Source: Desulfoluna spongiiphila | GTDB lineage: Bacteria > Desulfobacterota > Desulfobacteria > Desulfobacterales > Desulfolunaceae | Direction: 5' to 3' | Length of the DNA stretch: 64,000 bases | NCBI RefSeq assembly: GCF_900101345.1 | Contig: NZ_FMUX01000013.1 | Coordinates: 1 to 64,000, forward strand | Shown: positions 8,386 through 16,131 of the stretch, piece by piece | How positions within the stretch are numbered: the first letter of the stretch is position 1 | How the letters are laid out: each line of letters starts with the position of its first letter | Notes under the pieces: generated by a model | Seen by the model: the letters and a program-made list of their open reading frames with translations, nothing else | Told to the model about the DNA's origin: nothing | Database searches by the model: none | Position numbers and translations under genes: made by a program

Positions 8386-9762
8386 TCAGGGCGCGTCCAA
8401 TGGGGATCTTTTATCCGGCAGGCCGGTTTCAACGGGGTTACCCGGGGTGTTGCTCCATCCGATCCAGCCGTCGCTGAAGATCCCGATGTCCTTGAGCCCC
8501 ATGACATCGGCGTCGTAGTAAATCTCGGCCACCCGCCAGCCGCTGCCGCACATGAACGAAAGGTGGGTGGCGGTGTCAATACCCTGGCCCTTCCACAGGG
8601 CCAGGATTTCGTCGGCGTTTCGCATGGTTTTGTCCGGGTTTCGGTAGTACTCCATGCTGTAGGCGTCCTTTTTGCCTGCGTAGCCAAAGACCGAACCGGG
8701 AATTCGCCCCTTTTTCTTGTGGTAGGCATAGCCAGAGGATTCGCCGATATGCTCGGCCCAGGTCCGGTTGTCCACCAGGGTGAAGGTCTTGGGGGTACGG
8801 AGCCCGGCCCGGGTCTCTTCCATGGTGTCGATGACGTCCGGGTTGCCGGGGACAGGTCCCTTGAAGTCTTTAACCGGAACCGGCTCATGGCGTCGGGTTT
8901 CCAGGGCGAACCCGGCCAGTGTCCAGGACAGGGTCCCGCCGTTGAGGACGCGTACATCCGTAACACCGACGTATCGCAGCACCGTGGCCACCCGAAAGGC
9001 GGCCAGGGGTTCTCCCGAGGTGACAATGACGGTGGCATCCCGTGTAAATCCGAAGGAGAGGGCCATCTCCTTCAAGGTCTGGTCATCGGCCAGCATCCAC
9101 ATGACGGGCTTGGTTTTCGTGGGCGGCTCAACGCGGTCCGTGTTGATGTGAAAGGCCCCTGGGATATGGCCCTTGGCATAGGAGTTTTTCTCTTCTCCCC
9201 AGCTGGCCTCGGCCACGATGATGTTTCCGCTGTTTTCAAAGCTCTCCGGACGGTTTCCGTCGATGATCTCCTTGAGCACCACGGCCGGGACCAGCAGCTG
9301 ATGGTTGGGGTACCGTTCCAGGGGCAGTTTTTTGTCCTTTGCCCAGGCGGAGATATCGTAGCGGTGCAGGCGGGTGTAGCCCTTTGAGGTGAGGTAGGCT
9401 GCAACGCTTAACGCGTCCTGCCCGTTGGCATCGTAGAGAAGCACCTTTTTGTCCGGGGTAATGCCCTTGGTGGCGAGGATCTCGTCGAGGGCTGCGTCAC
9501 GCTGGTCTCCGCCCACTTTCAGCCAGTTGGCAGAAAAGTCCGTGGCCCCCGGGATGTGGCCGCCCCGGCTTACACCGTTCAGCTTCCAGCCGTTGTAGGC
9601 ACTGTTCAGCCGGGTGTCCACGATGATCCAGTCATCGGCGCCCATGGCGGCAACAACCTGGGGTGTGTCCATGACGGGCACGGCCTGATCCGCCCGGATC
9701 TCGGCGGTCATCCCAAAAAGGAAGAGCAGCAGGGCTGCTAAGCTTGCGTATCTGTTTTTCAT
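8386..9762 (-). CDS. Exported triple-rhodanese sulfurtransferase with a single active-site Cys
   Basis: 458 residues. A signal peptide (MKNRYASLAALLLFLFGMTA, cleavage after IRA) puts it in the periplasm. Three rhodanese domains follow: about 25-150 (GGHIPGATDFSANW), 160-300 (KGHIPGAFHI) and 310-455 (KGRIPGSVFGYAG). The active-site loops read LLYDANGQDA in domain 1 and VTSGEPLAAF in domain 2, both without Cys, and LSFMCGSGWR in domain 3, giving Cys405 as the only candidate for persulfide transfer. Domains 1 and 2 are probably structural or regulatory. It is convergent with the S41 gene. A sulfur-handling role in the periplasm fits a sulfidogenic anaerobe, but that is inference. Confidence 0.85.
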   Translation of the reverse strand: MKNRYASLAALLLFLFGMTAEIRADQAVPVMDTPQVVAAMGADDWIIVDTRLNSAYNGWKLNGVSRGGHIPGATDFSANWLKVGGDQRDAALDEILATKGITPDKKVLLYDANGQDALSVAAYLTSKGYTRLHRYDISAWAKDKKLPLERYPNHQLLVPAVVLKEIIDGNRPESFENSGNIIVAEASWGEEKNSYAKGHIPGAFHINTDRVEPPTKTKPVMWMLADDQTLKEMALSFGFTRDATVIVTSGEPLAAFRVATVLRYVGVTDVRVLNGGTLSWTLAGFALETRRHEPVPVKDFKGPVPGNPDVIDTMEETRAGLRTPKTFTLVDNRTWAEHIGESSGYAYHKKKGRIPGSVFGYAGKKDAYSMEYYRNPDKTMRNADEILALWKGQGIDTATHLSFMCGSGWRVAEIYYDADVMGLKDIGIFSDGWIGWSNTPGNPVETGLPDKRSPLDAP

Positions 9763-10080
9763 CTCAAATCTGTCTCCTGCTGTGTGGATAGCCCCCAGGT
9801 GGGGCCCTTGTGTGGCAATGTCCTAAAACCTGTGATGTGTAGTCCTGACGGGGAACGAAGTCAAATTGATCCTGTGAATGCGGCGGCTTGTTTCTATAGG
9901 ACGTTTCTCTATCAGGTATCAGTGCCTGACGGTCCAATACCCCGGCAGCTCTGTCGGGGGCTGAGCATTTGTCTGATTTAAAAAAGACGGATTGAACAAA
10001 AAAGGTCTTCATGGTTCATTTTTGTAATGACGCTTGAGCCGTGATCGTTAAAAAAAATAACAAGAAAAATCGGCCAAAAC
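9763..10080. other. Intergenic region upstream of the rhodanese gene
   Basis: 318 bp without a supported gene. It should hold the promoter of the leftward rhodanese gene, but no clear -35/-10 pair stands out. The repeat block that starts at 10081 follows. Confidence 0.4.
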
Positions 10081-10260
10081 GGAGCGCCGCACTCCGGTGC
10101 GGCTTTTTAGTCCGTCGTTACCCGTGCCGCACAGGAGTGCGGCGCTCCAGAGGATAAGGGGCTTTGGGGGAGAATACGCCGATGGACCAAACGATGATCA
10201 AGGTCGACGTTTGGTCGAAAGGCGAATGTGATTTTCCCTGAGGAACGAAGGGGAAAGGCA
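10081..10260. repeat. 190-bp palindromic repeat, copy 1
   Basis: 23-bp arms, one mismatch (10081-10103, GGAGCGCCGCACTCC..., and 10126-10148), enclose a loop containing TTTTTAGTCCGTCG. The similarity to a second copy at 62073-62260 continues past the palindrome through GGATAAGGGG, TATGCCGATGG/TACGCCGATGG, CCAAACGATGAT and GACGTTTG, into the adjacent composite repeat. The shared length shows a mobile or duplicated unit rather than chance hairpins. Confidence 0.8.
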
Positions 10261-10303
10261 TTCGCAACGTGCTTTCGAGGTGGGATATCTCGCCGCCGGA
10301 GGC
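10221..10303 (-). repeat. Composite palindromic repeat, partial copy (reverse orientation)
   Basis: It contains the covarying hairpin (10222-10265: arms from GCGAATG and CATTCGC, core TGAGGAACGA), a degenerate small hairpin and the end CCGCCGGAGGC (10293-10303). The other inverted end is absent. Confidence 0.75.
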
Positions 10304-10318
10304 AGCCAAGTTAAAATT

Positions 10319-10517
10319 GCCTCCGGCGGTCCTGCCGGGGGCTAAACTTTTAAAAAGTTTAATAAACAGGCTTTAGAAAACAGATTCAGGCCAATCAAAA
10401 TCAAAGGCGAATGTGATTGGCCCTGAGGAACGAAGGGGAAAGCGCATTCGCAACCTGCTTTCGAGGTGGCACACCTCGCCGCCGGAGGCTTTTTCCCATG
10501 CACTTTAACCATAGAAG
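10319..10517 (-). repeat. Composite palindromic repeat, full copy (reverse orientation) plus tail
   Basis: Bounded by GCCTCCGGCGG (10319-10329) and CCGCCGGAGGC (to 10489). In order: GCCGGGGGC, AAACTTTT-AAAAAGTTT, the covarying hairpin at 10407-10451 (GCGAATG ... CATTCGC, core TGAGGAACGA), and the small hairpin GAGGTG-GCA-CACCTC. A tail, CCATGCACTTTAACCATAGA, follows. The whole 200 bp is nearly identical to 17806-18005. Confidence 0.85.
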
Positions 10518-10790
10518 ACCGTTTTTTGCCTTGCCCGCGGGCAAAAAAACAGAGGGGAATTTTCATTGACAAAAAAACGACGGTGCGTGTAAGAAGAGCC
10601 ACTTCAAAAAAATAGAAACGATGTGTTGTTAAAAGAGGTTACTTTTTGGATTTCTTCCTCCTCTTTTAGAGTGTGACCGCGTTTTCTCGAAGGAATCCTG
10701 ATAATCATCCAAATTATCGGGGCCCTTCAACCTGTCCGTTCGTGCTCCCGGTAATTGACGCGTTCACCCTGTTTTTTTGAAGGAGCACAC

Positions 10791-12131
10791 ATGCCTGCCT
10801 TTGGTCGATCCTTAAAGGAGATCTTCTTTTTTTCACTTCCCATTATCGCAGGGCAACTGGGCCAGATGCTGTTCGGCATCGGGGACATTGTGGTTGCCGG
10901 GCGATACTCCACCGAGGTTCTCTCCGCCCTCGGCATCGCCACCGCTATTTTTTCTCCCTTTTTGCTTGTCGGAACAGGGATTACCTTTGCCGTCAGTCCG
11001 CTGAAGGCACGGATGATCGCCCAGAACCGGGATGTCGGCGCAGTGCCCGGGACCACCCTGGCCCTGGGCTTTGCCAGCGGTACGGTGCTGGCCCTGATGG
11101 TTGTGGCTTCGGGCTTCTGTGTAAAGGCCCTGGGGCTTGCCCCCGCCATCGAGAAACTGGTGGTTACGTACCTCATGATTTGTGCGGGGTCCATGATCCC
11201 TGTCATGATCTTTCAGGTGTTGAAAGAGAACCTCCAGGCCCGGGAAAAGACCCTCTTTGCCAACAGCCTGATCCTGTTTTTCAACCTCGTGAATGTCGGG
11301 GCCAACGTCTTTTTTATCTTTACCCTGGATTGGGGCATCGCAGGGGCCGCCGTGGCAACCACCCTGTCTCGGACCCTCATGGCCGTGATCCTTTACGCCC
11401 ATGCTGCACGAGAGCTGACCATCACCCGGCAGGTTTCCTTAAAAATGATGGGGCATCTCCTGAAAAAAGGCCTTCCCATCGGCCTTAACGGGCTGTTGAT
11501 CGGCCTGATCTTCTCCCTTGTGACGGTGCTGGCAGGAAAGATGTCCGTGACCGCCTCGGCGGCAAACAATATCCTTATCAACATCTCGTCCCTTACCTAC
11601 ATGGTGCCCTATGCCCTTGCCGGGGCCGCCTCCGTAAAGATTGCCGGGGCCTTCGGGCGCAGGGACTTTGGGCAGGTGACCTCTTATGCCCTGGCCACCC
11701 TGTGCCTGGGGCTCATGTCCGCCTCGGCGATGGGCTTTTTGTTTTACGCTGTTCCCGAATCCATACTGTCTCTGGCCACCACCGATTCCCGTGTGATCCG
11801 TTACGGCGTGAGTCTCCTCCTTGTGGGCGCTGTCTATCAGGTTCCCGACGCTGTTCAGGTGACCATTCAGGGGTGTCTGCGCGGCCTTGAGATCACCTTC
11901 AGGCCCATGGTGACCATTTTTCTGGGGATCTGGGGGATGGGGTTTCCCTTTGGCTGCTTTTTTGCCTACGTAAAAGGCCTGGAAGCCGCCGGGCTGTGGA
12001 TGGGCATGGCCGCGGGCCTGACTGCCGTAGCCCTTGTGAACTCTTTTCTTTTTGTGCGGGTTATCATGGGGTACCGGAACAGCTCCGTTTCTGAGCCTCA
12101 GCCCCTTATGTCCTGCGCGACACAGCGCTGA
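10791..12131 (+). CDS. MATE-family multidrug/Na+ efflux transporter
   Basis: 446 residues from ATG 10791, with GAAGGAG 5 nt upstream. The protein is almost wholly membrane-embedded, with about 12 hydrophobic segments. It opens FFFSLPIIAGQLGQMLFGIG, the first MATE helix, and shows the internal repeat of the family (GLPIGLNGLLIGLIFSLVTV at the start of the second half). NorM/DinF-type MATE proteins export cationic compounds in exchange for Na+ or H+. The substrate is not evident. The gene follows a block of repeats and is probably transcribed alone. Confidence 0.87.
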   Translation: MPAFGRSLKEIFFFSLPIIAGQLGQMLFGIGDIVVAGRYSTEVLSALGIATAIFSPFLLVGTGITFAVSPLKARMIAQNRDVGAVPGTTLALGFASGTVLALMVVASGFCVKALGLAPAIEKLVVTYLMICAGSMIPVMIFQVLKENLQAREKTLFANSLILFFNLVNVGANVFFIFTLDWGIAGAAVATTLSRTLMAVILYAHAARELTITRQVSLKMMGHLLKKGLPIGLNGLLIGLIFSLVTVLAGKMSVTASAANNILINISSLTYMVPYALAGAASVKIAGAFGRRDFGQVTSYALATLCLGLMSASAMGFLFYAVPESILSLATTDSRVIRYGVSLLLVGAVYQVPDAVQVTIQGCLRGLEITFRPMVTIFLGIWGMGFPFGCFFAYVKGLEAAGLWMGMAAGLTAVALVNSFLFVRVIMGYRNSSVSEPQPLMSCATQR

Positions 12132-12212
12132 GTGTTGCATCGACACCAGGGCGCCTTGTCGGACGGATGAGTCATCGTGCGTTGCCATAAATTCCACCTT
12201 TTGTGATCCTTT

Positions 12213-12221
12213 TGGTATAAT
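12213..12221 (+). promoter_or_regulatory. Extended -10 promoter for the solute-binding protein gene
   Basis: TGGTATAAT is a perfect TATAAT with an upstream TGn extension. No good -35 hexamer lies at the usual distance, as is common for extended -10 promoters. It lies about 80 bp before the likely start codon at 12303. Confidence 0.5.
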
Positions 12222-12302
12222 CCTGAGATGTGTCCCATGCAGGGGGGCTGGAAGGCGCACCGGCATGGGACAACGTCCATGAACGCAGCGGGGGCAGATT
12301 TG

Positions 12303-13133
12303 ATGCGCCGGTGGTGCCTTTATTTTGCGGCGGCCAGTATCCTCTGGCTTACGGCGTGGCATGATGCCATGGCTGAGACGGAAGTGGTGGTGTTCTGCAT
12401 AGACAATTACCCTCCCTACAGCTATGAGGTCAATGGCCGGGCCGAGGGGATCTATCCCGCCATTTTCAGGCGGGCCTTTTCCCGGATGGACGGGTACCGG
12501 GTGACGCTGCTCTCCATTCCCTGGAAAAGGGGGCTGCACTACCTGAAACGCGGAGAAGGCTTTGCCATTGCACCCGTCTACTACAAACCGGAGCTCCGTC
12601 CATACATCTGGCCGTACAGCATTCCGGTGCTCCGGCAGGAGGAGGTGCTCCTCTGTCGTGAACGTGTCCTTGCCGTTAGAAATGGTCACCGCTGGCCCGA
12701 GGGATTCTACGGGTTGACCATCGGCAAAAACGCGGGGTATGCAACGGGTGGGACGGTCTTCAATGAGGCCGTGGCGCGGGGGGACATTTTTCTTTCCGAG
12801 GCCAAAAGCAACCGGATCAACCTCATGAAGCTCGGGCTCGGACGAACGGACTGCTACCTGAACGATGGTCTCTCCATATCCTGGGAACTCGATCAGCTAA
12901 GGAACGAGGGCCTCCTGGACGAAGGGGGGCAGCATGCTTCCCTTGGCGAGCCCATCTCTATCCATGAGGAGTGGGGGCACCTGGGTGTGACCCGCATGGA
13001 TTTCGGGCGGTACCATTTTAAAACTGATTTTCTGGCGCAATTGAACGGGATTCTCGCGGCCATGCAGGCAAAAGGGGAGATTCGGGACATTGTGGAGGGG
13101 ATCATGGGGGCTCCTTGCCACAAGGGGCCGTAA
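12303..13133 (+). CDS. Periplasmic family-3 solute-binding-like protein (PBPb superfamily)
   Basis: About 276 residues from ATG 12303. A start at 12279 is possible, but 12303 gives a compact signal peptide MRRWCLYFAAASILWLTAWH ending DAMA. The mature protein opens VVFCIDNYPPYSYEVNGRAE GIYP, the usual start of bacterial extracellular solute-binding family 3, and continues IPWKRGLHYLKRGEG. No permease or ATPase is adjacent, so it may be a stand-alone sensor or orphan binding protein. A methyltransferase starts 3 bp after it. The 'IPWKRGL' pattern is common in Gram-negative orphan relatives of unknown ligand. Confidence 0.75.
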   Translation: MRRWCLYFAAASILWLTAWHDAMAETEVVVFCIDNYPPYSYEVNGRAEGIYPAIFRRAFSRMDGYRVTLLSIPWKRGLHYLKRGEGFAIAPVYYKPELRPYIWPYSIPVLRQEEVLLCRERVLAVRNGHRWPEGFYGLTIGKNAGYATGGTVFNEAVARGDIFLSEAKSNRINLMKLGLGRTDCYLNDGLSISWELDQLRNEGLLDEGGQHASLGEPISIHEEWGHLGVTRMDFGRYHFKTDFLAQLNGILAAMQAKGEIRDIVEGIMGAPCHKGP

Positions 13134-13136
13134 GGG

Positions 13137-13856
13137 ATGGCAATGATTTACGACAACGATGAATTTTTTGAGCAGTATAAGCGATTGAGACTTGACGACA
13201 CCGGTTTGAACGGAAAAATGGAAGAGCCCTGCATGCGACCCATGATGGGGGATGTCTCGGGTTTGAGGGTGCTTGATATCGGGGCGGGTTTCGGTCATCA
13301 GGCAGTGTGGTTAAAAGAGCACAACGCCGGGGAGGTGGTGGCCCTGGACCCGTCGGAAAACATGTTTTCCCATGCCACAGCCCTGCATGGCGACAAGGGA
13401 ATCACCTTTGTACACGGTTATTATGAAGAGCAGGTTTTTGGGGAGGCCTTCGACCTGATTGTGAGTTCCATGGCCCTTCACTATGTCGATGACCTGGCCC
13501 CGTTTTTTGCCAAGTGCTATCGGGATCTCACCGAAGGGGGGCAGCTGATTTTTTCCATGGAGCACCCTGTGTGCACGGCAAACCCAACAGGGTACAGCGA
13601 GGATGAGGGCGGAAAATTCTGGCGCCTGACGGATTACTTTCAGGAAGGCGAACGGGTTCAGACCTGGTTCGTGGACGGGGTGCGGAAAACCCACCGAAAA
13701 CTCTCCACGGTCTTGAACGCCTTAATGGCCTGTGGCTTTACGATCAGGCAGGTGGAAGAGCCGTCCCCGCTGGACAGGGAGTACCCGGAAAGTGAAAAGA
13801 AAACGGATTACTTTTGGATTCGGCCCTCCATTGTGGTGATCAAAGCGGGCAAGTAG
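13137..13856 (+). CDS. Class I SAM-dependent methyltransferase
   Basis: 239 residues. The SAM-binding motif I is VLDIGAGFGHQAVWLKE, motif II ends in VVALDPSEN, and DLIVSSMALHYVDDL is motif IV of UbiE/BioC-like methyltransferases. The C-terminal part (FSMEHPVCTANPTGYSED) resembles small-molecule methyltransferases annotated only by fold. AAGGG precedes the start and only 3 bp separate it from the binding-protein gene, so the two are probably one operon. Substrate unknown. Confidence 0.82.
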   Translation: MAMIYDNDEFFEQYKRLRLDDTGLNGKMEEPCMRPMMGDVSGLRVLDIGAGFGHQAVWLKEHNAGEVVALDPSENMFSHATALHGDKGITFVHGYYEEQVFGEAFDLIVSSMALHYVDDLAPFFAKCYRDLTEGGQLIFSMEHPVCTANPTGYSEDEGGKFWRLTDYFQEGERVQTWFVDGVRKTHRKLSTVLNALMACGFTIRQVEEPSPLDREYPESEKKTDYFWIRPSIVVIKAGK

Positions 13857-13884
13857 GGGCCGGTAGAAAAAATACACAAGCGAT

Positions 13885-14054
13885 GCCTCCGGCGGCAAGG
13901 TGTGCCACCTTGAAAGCAGGTTGCGGATGCGTTTTGCCCCTCGTTCCTCGGGCCAAATCACATCCGCTTTTCATGCGAAATTTATTCAAGAAAATTTTTA
14001 GACCCGTTTGTCAAACTTTTCAAAAGTTTGGCCCCCGGCAGGGCCGCCGGAGGC
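13885..14054 (+). repeat. Composite palindromic repeat, full copy (reference copy)
   Basis: 170 bp bounded by GCCTCCGGCGG and CCGCCGGAGGC; flanking GAT and ATC extend the inverted ends to 14 bp. Order: small hairpin AAGGTG-TGC-CACCTT, the covarying hairpin 13923-13967 (GCGGATG ... CATCCGC, core TCGTTCCTCG), hairpin AAACTTTT-C-AAAAGTTT, then GGCCCCCGGCAGGGCC. It lies between two convergent genes. Confidence 0.85.
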
Positions 14055-14104
14055 ATCTTTAACGGTGGTCCCGGGCGTGTTGCCCGGGGCTTACATCACG
14101 GGTA

Positions 14105-15595
14105 TCAACGTGTCGATTCTGCCGAAAACGCCATTTTCATGGACAGGGAGGTGGTCTGGAGGGTGACGGAATCGGTTTTTGCCTTAATGGAGACCTTGGC
14201 GAACCGTTTTTCTTCTCCTTTTCCCACGTAAAAATAGTGCCTCAGCAGGTCGGTGACAGCCTTGTCTTCGGAGGCCCTGAGTTCCGCAGGGATCTCGATG
14301 GCCCCTTTGAGGTCCACGTAGTCGCCGTCTTCTCCGGGGTGTTCCCGGGGGGTGTTCCGCAAGGTAAAGTGGTGGTGCAGTTTCAGGTCGATCCAGGTGC
14401 CGTCTTCTGTCTTGAGCCTGAGGTTGGCAGGGGAGGCGACGAGGCTGAAGTCGGTGAGTTCTGCCTCGACGGCTCCGAATATCAGGTTGGTCATGGTGCC
14501 GGGAAACGTGTATTCCGGTGCTTCCCCCAGGGTAAGGTGGGACATGTTCTCCGGCGGGTTGTCGATGAAATCCTCTTCGGGAATGATCCGTCCGGGGGTT
14601 TCCATAAAGTGCCAGAACAGCCCTTCCAGATTTTTTTCAAAATACCCCGGTATCCCTTCTTCGCTGACCCCTTCAACCCGCAAAATCCGATCGCTTTCTC
14701 CGGGAGCCCCGTCCTCCGGAAAGAAGATGGTGATGTTTTTCGTGATGCGTCCGTGGATTTTAGGCTGGTTGTACCACACCTGATCGGGGACCCTGCGTTT
14801 TCTCACCAGGGAGAAATTGAGGATCGCATCGTTGGTGTCGTAGTGGACATCGTCTTCGTAGGTGTAGTTGAAAAAGGGGTTGCCGCCGCCGATATCAAAG
14901 TCGTTCTGGTGGGTGTACATGTCCCCGAACCGGTTGATGACAAACAGGGTGGAGGCTGCCGCGCTGAGGCTTTCGGCGATGAACCTGTCCCTGAAAGGAC
15001 CCGCAATGCGGTAGCCCCAGTCCGGCGGGGTCCAGGGGTCGGTGAAGTGGATCTCCCGCCCGTTTTCAAAAAGGGCGTATATGGTCGTTACCATGCAGGG
15101 GTAGGCGTTGCCGTTCTGGTCGTAATAGAATCTGTTTCGCAGCAGGTCGTCCTGGGAGAGGGCCCAGCCGCGGATGTCCTCCGGCAGCGAGACGCCCTGG
15201 CCTGCGCCCAGGGGAGTTCCCCAGTGGTCTGTCCATGATATGGCACCAGGAGCTGCGTAGCCGTTTTTGCAGTAGTAAATCTGGCGTGTCTCCGAGACGG
15301 CGATGAGGATGGGGCCGTCCACCGAGATCTCCTCCATGGCATCGGAGGTGATCGGGGTGCCCAGGAGGTTTTCAGGGGACCCGGAGTCCCCGAGGAGCTG
15401 CCACGAAGCCCCGTTAACCCGCTCTTTGATGTAGATCAGGCCGTCGTGGATGGCAAAATAGTAGACTTCGTTGAAGGCCCGGGTGGGCGACCTCAGGCTG
15501 ATGGCCTGGGGCAGGTCCGGGGGCTGGGCCGCCGCCGGGGCGGCGCAGGTGAGCAAGAACAGGAACATCGACACCAAAAACACCTTCGCTTTCAT
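14105..15595 (-). CDS. Exported protein of unknown function
   Basis: 496 residues with a signal peptide (MKAKVFLVSMFLFLLTCAAP, cleavage near AAA-QPP). I do not recognise a domain. The first half has repeated strand-like segments with aromatic residues (VYYFAIHDGLIYIKERV, RQIYYCKNGYA, GREIHFTD, TLFVINRFGDMYTHQND), which suggests a beta-propeller-like set of blades. The second half (FFPEDGAPGESDRIL ... LKLHHHFTLRNTP) contains HHH. It is convergent with the methyltransferase, with a composite repeat between them. Confidence 0.7.
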   Translation of the reverse strand: MKAKVFLVSMFLFLLTCAAPAAAQPPDLPQAISLRSPTRAFNEVYYFAIHDGLIYIKERVNGASWQLLGDSGSPENLLGTPITSDAMEEISVDGPILIAVSETRQIYYCKNGYAAPGAISWTDHWGTPLGAGQGVSLPEDIRGWALSQDDLLRNRFYYDQNGNAYPCMVTTIYALFENGREIHFTDPWTPPDWGYRIAGPFRDRFIAESLSAAASTLFVINRFGDMYTHQNDFDIGGGNPFFNYTYEDDVHYDTNDAILNFSLVRKRRVPDQVWYNQPKIHGRITKNITIFFPEDGAPGESDRILRVEGVSEEGIPGYFEKNLEGLFWHFMETPGRIIPEEDFIDNPPENMSHLTLGEAPEYTFPGTMTNLIFGAVEAELTDFSLVASPANLRLKTEDGTWIDLKLHHHFTLRNTPREHPGEDGDYVDLKGAIEIPAELRASEDKAVTDLLRHYFYVGKGEEKRFAKVSIKAKTDSVTLQTTSLSMKMAFSAESTR

Positions 15596-16030
15596 GAATC
15601 CTCCATATGATTTTTAATGAACACTATCTGGATTTTTCAGGCAATGCATGTTGCCATACCTGAAAGCTGAAATGACGGTGGGACGTAAAACTGATTTTTT
15701 TGTAACTGTTCAGGCACCATCCAAGCCAGGACAGCCTTTTATGGTAAAAGTGCATGGAAAAGCCTGCCTTCGGCGACCAGGGGACCCCAGGTTGCGAATG
15801 CATGGGCCCTTCATTCTGCAACCAAAGGACTTTTTTACATCACCACCCCATGTATTTCAAGTCGATTTCTCTCTCTTGTTAGTCATTTTGTTTTTTCTAA
15901 CTCGTCGAATCGGTATGCGTATGTCCCCTTTTTAGAGGGTCTGTGAAGCCTTGATGGCAGGAACTTTTCTGGTAGATACTTATTACTGAATGCTGTGAAT
16001 ACATAGGTGGCGGGGATGGGGTCAGGCAAC
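15596..16030. other. Intergenic region with a repeat fragment
   Basis: No gene is supported. 15737-15800 holds a decayed piece of the composite repeat and its tail (TATGGTAAAAGTGCATGGAA, GCCTGCCTTCGGCG, CCCCAGGTTGCG). It matches the reverse complement of 62270-62330. The remainder is featureless. Confidence 0.55.
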
Positions 16031-16067
16031 AAAAAAGCACCGGTGGGCGCACCCGGTGCTTTCTTTT
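16031..16067. terminator. Bidirectional terminator after the HutW-like gene
   Basis: AAGCACCGG and CCGGTGCTT pair around a 9-nt loop, with AAAAAA to the left and TTCTTTTTT to the right. Read leftward it terminates the gene ending at 16132. Confidence 0.8.
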
Positions 16068-16131
16068 TTGGGGTCTGTCGCGTTTCTGGAGTGAACGAAG
16101 GGAGGGGCAGGATGCGGAACGGAAGCCCGCG

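Noticed and set aside
8200..9387. 395-codon forward open frame opposite the rhodanese gene
   Set aside because: No domain and shadow-type composition; the reverse strand encodes a clear triple rhodanese with signal peptide.
11439..12689. 416-codon reverse open frame across the MATE 3' end and the binding-protein 5' end
   Set aside because: It spans two well-supported forward genes and their intergenic promoter and has no protein family features.
14237..15238. 333-codon forward open frame inside the exported orphan gene
   Set aside because: The reverse gene has a signal peptide and a coherent length; the forward frame has shadow-type Val/Gly/Asp composition.
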